Positions 49,421 through 58,728 of a DNA stretch of 64,000 nucleotides are shown here, piece after piece (the first letter of the stretch is position 1; each line of letters starts with the position of its first letter). The stretch covers positions 38,930,336 through 38,994,335 of the forward strand of contig JAQNBH010000004.1 in the NCBI GenBank assembly GCA_028752905.1. The letters run 5' to 3'. This DNA comes from Cladorhizidae sp. MBARI D1340-BT2 (taxonomy: Eukaryota > Porifera > Demospongiae > Poecilosclerida > Cladorhizidae). Under the pieces are notes generated by a model, which made no database searches, was not told where the DNA came from, and saw only the letters and a program-made list of their open reading frames with translations. Both the position numbers and the translations under genes were made by a program.

Positions 49421-50334
49421 CCCTCTCACTGTCAATGGCGCCATACGGCGCCACGGCTTTAAAAAATAAAATAAAATATAAGCATTTGTCAATAGGCAAT
49501 AATTTTTATATCAAACGATAGCTGATCTCAAACTCTATTTACATAACATATATTATGGTGGTTGGATGGAGGAATGTTAATGAAATTATATTTAAAACAC
49601 GAACGATTTTCAGTCGGACGATATCAACGATGGAGAAGAGACTGTCAATAGCTGAAATTATTTCCCAAGTGACTAGGGCAGCTTGGGACATTTCTGGTGA
49701 TGAATCAAGTGACGAAGAATGTGAAGGCATCCATTCCTACCTCGGAGATAGTCGTGTGCAATGCAAATACTGCAATGTTCACCTTTGGATTATGGAGGAT
49801 CGGAATTGTTTCCATGCTTTCCACAACTTGGTTGACTTTTGCCACAGACACTGATTTAACCTCAAACTCCACCCAAAATTTCTTTTGATTACATTATGTC
49901 AAACAATTATATCAAATGTTTACTGAATGTTGAATTGACAAAGTTCTTGTTGATAAATAAGGACATTTTTGTGGTCGATTTATGAAGACCTTAATACGGG
50001 TTGGCATAACTTTTGTATAGTAATGTATATTCCTAGGTTCTTAGAAGCAAAAGAAAGGATATGGATAAAGCTATCTTATGAGCTATATATTGAGTCCATA
50101 ACATGAACTATGAAGAAGTTATGGCACTCCTAATCATGACCATTGTTTGCATAATTATATTCATATTATGTGGTCAGTTTGTGGTCACACCTTTTGACCA
50201 CAACTTCTAAAACAATCATACTATCACATGACCAAATGGTAAATGGTTCAGCTAAATATCTGATTTGATATTAATTTTTTAATGTGGCTCTGTTAAATTT
50301 CAAATAATTCTCCACAATGCTGACAGTGAGAGGG
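49421..50334. mobile_element. piggyBac-type element, internally deleted
   Basis: 914 bp flanked by TTAA (49417-49420 and 50335-50338), with perfect 14-bp terminal inverted repeats CCCTCTCACTGTCA. The empty site (ctctcttaagc) is present in the paralogous units at 12528 and 47606. It contains one open frame (49555-49854) that looks like the two ends of a piggyBac transposase joined together. Confidence 0.85.
49555..49854 (+). pseudogene. Collapsed piggyBac transposase remnant
   Basis: A 99-codon frame. From the second ATG (49630) it reads an acidic N-terminal-type segment (ISGDESSDEE), and then directly a C-terminal cysteine segment with CKYC, a central hydrophobic patch and NCFHAFH. This resembles the zinc-binding tail of piggyBac transposases. 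The catalytic DDD domain, several hundred residues in the family, is missing, so the product cannot transpose. A short protein with the end-binding parts could in principle act as a repressor, but nothing shows that it is made. Confidence 0.5.
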
Positions 50335-51118
50335 TTAAGCCGATACACAACACTGACATCAGAAGCTTTTCGACTGCCTTAAAAGAGCCTTGGGTATGAG
50401 TCAGCAAGTATCAAAGGCAGATGAAATAATAGATATATCCTGCAAAGTTCTTCAAGTAGTCTAAAAGGTACCTCCAGTTGTAGCATAATTATTTTGAATC
50501 TATGGGAAATAGAAGCTGCACATACTGAAAATGAAGAAAAAAATCCTATTTCTAGATTTTTTTAATTTTTTTTTTATAAATATAATATTTTTAGCTCCAC
50601 CGCTACCCAAAGTCAAAGTTGATGATACGGAGACATAGAATTAAGTGAAGGAGTTTTCTTTCTGGAATTAGTAGATATGTGAAAGCCTAGCTGGTTGTTA
50701 TAGATGGGATAAGTTACTATATTTTTAACAGCTTATGTGAAACTGTAGATATTATTGGAGGACCTGGTTACTTCCATCATTCCAGTTTCTTCAATTTTCT
50801 CAAAAATTCAATGTCTGCCACAGCAACATCACCATGCAGGTGCTATAGAATCCTCTGGTTACAAGACATTTGATTGATAGGAATGTGTTGTTACCTAGAT
50901 CTTAGCATGAATGAAGCCTCCATGCTATTTTTCACAACGACAAGAAGTGTTTGTTTCCCAATTGGTATACCAGTAACACTGACTTATAGGTGTGACTCAT
51001 AAGATAGCATACAATGTTCCAATGAAAGGACTGGAAAAAATATGAATATCGGTCAGCAACTTATGCACAAAGCATTCGGGATGTCTTTAGCACATTTTCC
51101 ACCACCTTGGGTGGACAG

Positions 51119-51510
51119 CATGATGCCAAGAAGAGAGCGTATGGCCAGCATGTCCGAGAGCTAGAACATGGTGTTTTTACACCCCTAGTTTTGTCATCCA
51201 CAGGAGGAATGTGTCGGGAAGCAACGACTTTTTATAAAAATTAATATTGGCAGACAAGCTATCGCACAAGAGGCAGAAGCCTTATTCTGTTTTGTTGAGT
51301 TGGCTAAGATGCAGAATGTATTTTGCAGTGTTAACGTCTTCAATCATGTGTATTCGTGGCAGCAAATCATCTGCTATATAGAAACCCAGTCAAAGATGTG
51401 GATGTAACCCTGGCAAAAGCAGAGGGCCGCATCCCACAGCTAATTTAATTAACATAACTCTACATCATTAAAATAATAATTATTATATTGCAATAATTAT
51501 TGGAATTAAA
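51119..51510 (+). pseudogene. 3' fragment of the same retroelement as at 19868, block B copy
   Basis: It begins inside the endonuclease-like module (gatgccaagaagagag) and matches 22612-22980 with substitutions and small indels; the frame is broken (for example by an insertion near 51240). A deletion joins unit sequence ending gtggacag (51118) to the element, removing its 5' part and about 1 kb of unit sequence. The right-hand target duplication (51511-51523) is preserved. Confidence 0.8.
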
Positions 51511-51523
51511 AATCTAAACAATT
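51511..51523. repeat. Target-site duplication, right copy
   Basis: aatctaaacaatt, matching 19855-19867, which precedes the element in block A. Confidence 0.6.
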
Positions 51524-53145
51524 GTTATTGCAGCTGTTAGTTGGCTTTTGTTGTTAGACTAGCTGCTACTATAAAGGCATGTTCACACCTGTAAGGAATT
51601 GAGTTACATAGTTTGCATGCATTTACACTTAGAATCATTGAAATTTAGTTGCTTGGTACGCTATATTAAACTCTAACTCGATTCCCATCAATAGAGAGCA
51701 GCTAAACCTGGATGAAAAAAAGGCTGATGGTTAAATTATCACAGCCTAGATTCTACTATATTGATCGGTTTGATAAAGTGATGAGTTGAATCACTTGTAT
51801 TTTATATCCAAATATTTTTCTCTAAAAGCTTAGACATTCCTTCTTAGAATATACCTTTAGTCAGACTTAATATGCAACCCTGCTGAGAAAGGTGTTATAA
51901 AATAAAATGCCAGTGGTTTTACATTTTTCTAAACTAGTCACGATCTTGATTTTGATTATTAGCACATTCTATCTCTGGTAATGTTATTACAACATACAGT
52001 TGTTTTGTCCTATGGCCTGAAAAAAAATTCACTTGGTTTTTCCCTTTAACAGATTATTATAGAAGGAAGGTAGTGGAAAATTAGAAAGGAAAGAATAAGT
52101 CATTTGGTAAGGTCAACTGTCTGAACTTGGAAAACATATGTTCGACAAAAATTCAACCCCAAAACAGTGACCATTATATATGACAGATATAGGCTACTTA
52201 GATCTAGCCTTGTTGTTTTTCAGTACTCCTTGGTCTAAGCTTGGAACAGTGCATCTGCTGTTGATACTGCTGTGTATTGCTTAAGGGCTCTATTGAAAAA
52301 CATAACATATTTTACAAGTATGTTGTGTAACTAGCCTAAATAAGATGTGGGAGCTCAGAAACTAAGAAGCTAATCAATTGTAGACTTCTCTTTGGATCAA
52401 GTCTAGAACAACCCAGCAGCTATAGTTACAGCACAAGTTTGTAGCTATAAATTTCTCACAGTACTCAAAAACTCTATTGAAAATCTAAACATATTAAACA
52501 ACTAAGTTGTGTAATTAGCCTAAAATATGGGCCCTTAGTTAATTAGTAATTTATTGGGTCAAGTTTCATTTGTGGACTCCCTTTTTCGACCAAGCAGATG
52601 ATAATTATTGTTGATAATAGCAGTATTTACGCTGTAGCTGTCATCCACTATTCTGGTTATGACTCCTTCATAGTCAGCATCTACACTTGACACTGGGAAG
52701 GGATAGTCAATGTCAGTCTCTCCAAATGGTCTCAACACTTTCAGATGCAAGAACATGGTGACCACAAATAATTCTTACTTACATACATACATCTAGCTTT
52801 TGGCATTATGGTCAGTATATTCCATAGAACATTCCCGAAATCGCAGATTGTAATAATTCTGAGCTGAGCATATTACTCAGTATGGCCAACATAAGAATAA
52901 GAGCTGAACACAAAATTAAAAAAATTATACAATATCATATTTACAGCACAGCACAGCATAATACACACATCCCCTTTGTTGGTGTTGTAAATAACTTAAT
53001 TGGGCATAATTCTTGTGTATGCAATAATTAAGAAAAGGCTGAAGGCTGCTAGTTTCATATTAAATTTACAACCTGAAAACATAATATTCAAAATAATAAT
53101 TAATGAAAGAAGGTACAACCACACAGCATGGGATTTATTACTTAC

Positions 53146-53475
53146 TGTCTTGACAGCTCACTCCAGCATATTGGTGGCGGTAACAGTTCGTTTCAGATGG
53201 TCGAACATTACAGTTAAAGAGACTCCTCTCAGTTCCAACACATCTGACATATCTCAACCAGCTCACTGTTGTATTACCAGGAACAGCAGATAGAGAAAGA
53301 TTAGTAGCTCCAGTAGAAGGCAGTCCCAGCTGTCTGCATGCAACTATGGCGTCAACAAGTCCCCATCCTCTATAACACACGGTGCCCCAGATATTGAGGT
53401 GGCAGACTTCCACACGCCCACTAGTATTTGTGTTTCCATGTAGTCTGATTGATCCTTGTATGCAGGGGGCTTGAC
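53146..53475 (-). CDS. SRCR exon S8
   Basis: A 330-bp phase 1-1 exon encoding one SRCR domain with eight cysteines. Landmarks are EVCHLNIWGTVC (HLNIW where the other copies read HINVW or KINVW), RGWGLVDAIVACRQLGLPS, ATNLSLSAV, an NTT sequon, GTERSLFNC and RHQYAGVSC. The closest copy is S4. Splice sites are intact (acceptor CAAAG, donor GTAAGT). Confidence 0.88.
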
Positions 53476-56329
53476 CTTTGACAAAATATCAACATTGCAT
53501 AAAACAATTGATTAGATGGCAAGAAAGTGAGGTATAATATTCATGAGTTTAAGTTTATTATTCCACTAGTCGGATTTATCTGTGTATAATTATGGGCCAG
53601 GGATATGCAAAGCAAGGTAATACAATTGACTGCATATTATGTGTATATATTATTTTATGTATTTTCTATAGTACACAAGATGGTAATCAATGGAGCAATT
53701 ACTGTCTAATTCAAAACTTGGCTGTGTTATTCGTGCATTTCACTAGGATATCATTCACCCTACACTGTTGTTAAGCACCTATTTCATTGTCGTTGCTTAC
53801 TGTTTTTGTTAGGCATTCTTAGCTGACAAGTGCTGATATATCAATATATTTCAAAAGGTACACATGCTTATTAACTGCAGACCCTAGGTAACGAGTTGAA
53901 ACATGTAGAGCACACCTGGCCCTGTGCTGTAGAAGCTTAGCTACTTGAAACAAAACACAAATTCTCTAAAATTGGATAATTTGACATTCTTGGCTGATGG
54001 TGCCACACACAAATGCCGAATACCATGCAATCGGAGGTCAATGTCTGCTATAGATCTACAGATTTTTTTTCAGGGTAATTTATAGCTAAACAAAATCTCA
54101 AAAGTGTTTCATGCGGCTTTTCCTCTGATTCCTTTGGTGGATGAGAAGAAAATGAGCATGTGTACGAATGTGCATTGCGAATTGTAAAATTTATATAGTG
54201 TATTATATATGAGATTAGGAATGCTTGTATTATAATATTATGCAGCAAACTCTCTCCGCAAAAAGCACTTATATGTCAGATAAACAACACTGATATCAGA
54301 AGATTTTTGGCTGCCTAGAAAGAGTCTTGGGTATGAGTCATCAAGAATCAAAGGCAAATTAAATGATAGAGAGAACTACCAATGTAGATCTCTATCCTGT
54401 GAAGAAGGCAAAGTTCTTCAAGTAGTCTAAAGGTACCTCATATTCTGGATCAATGGGAGATAGAATATGCACTTACTGTAAAGGTGGAAAAAATATCTCT
54501 TTTTGTTCATTCCGTTTTTAGCTCCAGCACTACCCAAAGTTGAAGTTGATGTTAGGAATGCATAGAAGGAGCCTTGTTCCTGGAATTAGTAGATATGTGA
54601 AAGTCCAACTGGTTATGCTAAGCTTTCTATAATTTTTAACAGCTTTAGTAAAACTGTAGATATTATTGGAGGAGTGTTACTTCCATCATCCCATTTTCTT
54701 CCATCTTCTCAGAAATTCAAAGTCTGCCACAGCCTCATCCCCATGCAGGTGCTATAGAATCTTCTAGATACAAGACATTTGATCAATGGGAATGTGTTGT
54801 TACTTAGATCTTAGCATGAACGTCACCTCCATGCATTCTTTCAAACCGTCAAGAAGTGTTTGTTTCCCAATTGGTATACCAGGAACACCGACTTATATAT
54901 AGGTGTGAATCGTGAGATAGCATACAACGTTCCAATTAAAGGAATGGAAAAAATATGAATAGCAGTCAGCAACTTATGCCATGATGTAAACAAAGCATTC
55001 GGGATGTCTTTAGCACATTTTCCACCACCTTGTGAGGACAGTTGATTGATGACAAAAAGTTTATGCAATGCATAATTTTCTCCCAAAAATAAACATTATA
55101 CAAATGTTTATAATAGTTTAAAATTTAGTGTTATAAGAAATTAATTTTTTTTTTTAATGTTAAATTTTAGTTGGAAGCCTTCTGTTAGACACTGTCTGAA
55201 TGCTCGTCGAAATTAAGTTGTTTTGTTAAAATTAAAATAAAGTGACCACTGCCTGGACATGCCAATTGTAAAATGCTGAGACGTGCATGGCTCCTCTTGG
55301 GCTTGCAGACATTTTCATATTTGCTTGTATACTATTATCTATACCAACACAAAAATATATACCAGTGTGCTCCATATCTGCCACTCCAAAGCAATTGGAA
55401 CTACAAACATTGCTTATTTACTTATAGAGTCTAAAGTTTGTGGCATTAGTAACTTTTAAATCTCTACACCATTGTATGGTCTAATTGAGATCCATACAAT
55501 GTTTGTCCTACCAAAGATTTCCATATGCAAGTTAACTGCTGTCAAATAACATAGACTCTATAGTATTTCACAACAATTACACATTAGCAATTATCAAGGC
55601 CGCCGTATCTGTAGATCGTTTTCTAGAAAATCATAGGTCAGACAACATATACATCAATTATTATAATTTAAAATATATGCTTAGCATACAAAAACTATGG
55701 TTAGTGTGTCTTTGTCAATGCAAGATTAGGAAACTGTGCTGTATGAAATCTCTGGGTACTGAAATCTACATATAAAATAGTTAACAAGTCTCTTTTTATA
55801 GGACATTTAAAAAAATATCTAAAGGAACACTCAGTTGCAGTTGATATAATAACATTACAATAACTCCAATAATCAACTTGATCGAGCTCTAGCCTTTTTC
55901 GAGAATAATTATGAAGGCTAGAGTTTCCAGTCGAAACTTCGAGAGAACACAATTTCAACTTATGATTGAGAGTTTCTTGTAATCTAAACAATTGGTATTG
56001 CAGCTGTTGGCATTTGTTGTTGTTGCACAGATTAGCTACATTCTATAAAGGATGTACACACCTTGGAAGGAATTCAGTTACATAGTTTGCATGCATGTTG
56101 CACTTCGAATTATTGAAATTTAGTTGTTTGGAATGCCATATTATGTTTAACTAACTTTGTTAAACTCTAACTCGATTCCCATCAATGGAGATCAGATAAA
56201 CCTGGATGAAAAAAGGCTGATGGCTTAATTATCACAGCTACCATATTGATCGGCCTGATGAAGTGAAATGGATACATGAGTTGAATCACTTACATTTTAT
56301 ATCTAAATACTTTGCTCTAAAAGCTTTAA

Positions 56330-57227
56330 CTCTTAGACCCCGAGCGGCCGGTTTTTCGGCCGATACCTAGAGTGGTAGAGTGGTATATACCCGAGCGGCT
56401 GGTTTTTCGGCTTTTTTTCCTTTTTTTTCCCCCAATTTTTTTTTTTTTTTTTTTTTTTTGCATTATAATCAACTTTCAGGGGGGGGACATCTGCATTTAA
56501 AAAAAAAATTTTTTTACCTGTGGTTACAACTTTAAAGCTCAGTAGATTCTGCAAACTTCATGGTATGGACTTGATATATAGCTCAAAAGATAGGTCTCTC
56601 TGTGTGCTCTCTTTTGATACTAAAATATGTTTCATAGATATAACTATAGGCAAGTTACTAGACCCTAAAGCGGAGGGCCCTCAAAAACCTGCACCCGAAA
56701 ACCGCCGGCCAAAACCACTCCGAGTTGCGAAGTGCAAAAAAATAAAAAATGGTACGAGTGGCATGTGTCAACGCCTTCAATTTTCCACCCGCGCGCTTGA
56801 CCAGGTAATAAATTTTTAACGCCTAATGAAAAAGGTCATTGCATGCTCTAGGGCTTCCTCTAGCCACTCGTACCAATTTCATTTTTTTTTGCACTTAGCA
56901 ATCTGGAGTTATTCTGATGGGGACTTTGGGATGCAGGTTTTTGAGATCCCTCCACTTTAGGGTCTAGTAACTTGCCTATAGTTATACATATGAAACATAT
57001 TTTAGTATCAAATGAGAGCACACAGAGAGACCTATCTTTTGAGCTATATATCAAGTCCATACCATGAAGTTTGCAGAATCTACTGAGCTCTAAAGTTGTA
57101 ACCACAGGTTAAAAAAATAAAAATTAAAGTTTGAAGATGTCACCCCTTAAACTTTTTAGTAATTTTTTCTCTCCAGGACCACAGGGTGGCAGGCACACAC
57201 ATATTAGGAAGCATAGGGTTCTAAGGG
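56330..57227. mobile_element. TTAA-flanked non-autonomous element with a palindromic core
   Basis: 898 bp flanked by TTAA (56326-56329 and 57228-57231). The ends CTCTTAGACCCC and, on the complement of the right end, CCCTTAGAACCC are imperfect inverted repeats of piggyBac style. The empty site (gctttaacattcc) exists in sister units, for example near 28823. Near the left end are two copies of a small hairpin (cggccggtttttcggccg and a variant). The core 56517-57108 is the palindrome also found at 21399-22057. No transposase frame is present. Confidence 0.8.
56517..57108. repeat. Long inverted repeat shared with 21399-22057
   Basis: The left arm begins cctgtggttacaactttaaa and the right arm ends in its complement (gttgtaaccacagg). 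The centre is asymmetric here because part of the left arm near the middle is missing compared with the other copy. Confidence 0.75.
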
Positions 57228-58401
57228 TTAACATTCCTTCCTAGAAGATACCTGTCATATTTAATATGCAACCCTATTTTACTAGCTGAGAAAGATGCTA
57301 TAAAATAAAATGCCAGTTGTTTATCTTATAAGTTTAACACGTTTTTTCTAAACCATGAACTTGGAAGACATTATTAAATATGTTGGACAAAAATTCCACT
57401 AAAAAGAAGTGAACATATATATGAGACTACTGTCTAGCTTTGTAGTTTTTTAGTTGATAGATTCTTTGGTCCAAGCCTAGAACATTGCATCTGTGTTGAT
57501 ACAGCTGTGTATTGTAGGTATAGCTTTCTCACAGAACCAAATGACTGTGTTGAAAAACACGACATATTTTACAAGTAAGTTGTGTTGCTAGCCTAAGTAA
57601 CATGTGAGATCTTATAAACTAAGATTTTAGACTTCTCTTTGGATCAAGTCTAGACCAATAGAGCAGCTATAGTTACAGCACAAGTTTGTAGCTATAAATT
57701 TCTCACAGTACTCAAACACTTTGAAAATCTCAACATATTAAACAACTAAGTAGCCTAAGATATAGGCCATTGGGAACTTAGTAGTTTATTGGGTCAAGTT
57801 TCATTTGTGGACTCCATTTTTGGACCAAATGAAAATTGCAGTGTTTATTCTGTAGCTGTCATCTGCTATTCTAGTTTTGATTCCTTTATAGTCAGCTTCT
57901 ACAATTAAAACTGGGAAGGGAAAGTCAAAGTCAGTCTCTCTAAGTTGTCTCCACACCTTGAAATGGTGACCAAAAATAATTCTACCTAGACACATATATA
58001 CATCTTGCTTTATCTTCAAGAATTTATACAATACCTATTTGGGTGACTATGGCCTGGATTCCATCGAACATTGTTCAAATCACAGATTGTAATAACTCTG
58101 AGCTGAGCATATTAGTCGGTACAGCCAATGTAATAACAAAAGCTAAACTTCCCAAACTCTAAATAAATAAAATCTAAAAAAATTACAATATTACTATATT
58201 CATATTTTCAGCACAGCATAATATACTCATCACCTTTGTTGTTGTTTTAAATAACACAGAGTAGCTTTATTGACATAATTAGTGTCCATGCAATAATCAG
58301 CTATATACATTCATGAGAAATTTACAACTCGAAACCATAATATCCAAAATAATAATTTATGATAGAAGGTACAACCCCACAAGATTGTATTTATTACTTA
58401 C

Positions 58402-58728
58402 TCTCTTGACAGCTCACTCCAGCATATTGGGAGCGGTAACAGTTAGTTTCAGATGGTCGAGCACAGTTAAAGAGACTGCTCTCAGTTCCAACACATGTGA
58501 CATTTTTCAACCAGCTCACTGTTGTACTACCAGGAACAGCAGATAGAGAAAGAGTAGAAGCTCCAGTAGAAGGGAGTCCCAGCTGTCTGCATACAACTAT
58601 GGCATCAACAAGTCCCCATCCTCTATAACACACGGTGCCCCAGACATTGATGTGGCAGACTTCCACATGCCCACTAGTATTTGTGTTGCCTTGCAGTCTG
58701 ATTGATCCTTGTGTGCAGGGGGATTGAC
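58402..58728 (-). CDS. SRCR exon S9 (first SRCR domain of the predicted protein)
   Basis: A 327-bp phase 1-1 exon, one codon shorter than the others: FNCARPS instead of FNCNxRPS. It has eight cysteines. GQSPCTQG replaces GQAPC, HVEVC replaces RVEVC, GSTTVSW lacks the NTT sequon, and KNVTC contains a different sequon (NVT) where others read RYVRC. The donor is GTAAGT. It is the first SRCR exon downstream of the signal exon, and joining the two gives ...TAS-GQSPC in frame. Confidence 0.87.

Larger units (their letters stand above)
45835..53145 (-). repeat. Composite array unit, intron between S8 and S7
   Basis: About 7.3 kb made of two unit parts. 45835-49237 corresponds to 10744 to about 14116; then, at a sharp junction, the sequence continues with the unit that follows S3 in block A (49238-49420 equals the complement of about 16408-16595). 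A TTAA element sits at 49421-50334. The unit continues at 50339-51118, a truncated retroelement lies at 51119-51510, and the unit resumes to 53145. The exon equivalent to S3 is absent. Confidence 0.75.
53476..58401 (-). repeat. Array unit, intron between S9 and S8
   Basis: About 4.9 kb including a 0.9-kb TTAA element (56330-57227). There is a deletion relative to other units near 53896 (ggtaacgag joins sequence found about 1 kb further on elsewhere). It holds a 90-bp block whose first codon is ATC instead of ATG (54095) and a hairpin (55888). No additional exon is supported. Confidence 0.7.

Noticed and set aside
56340..56425. GC-rich hairpin followed by T-run as a terminator
   Set aside because: It lies in the end region of a TTAA transposon in animal DNA; bacterial-type terminators do not apply, and the hairpin is part of the element's terminal structure.
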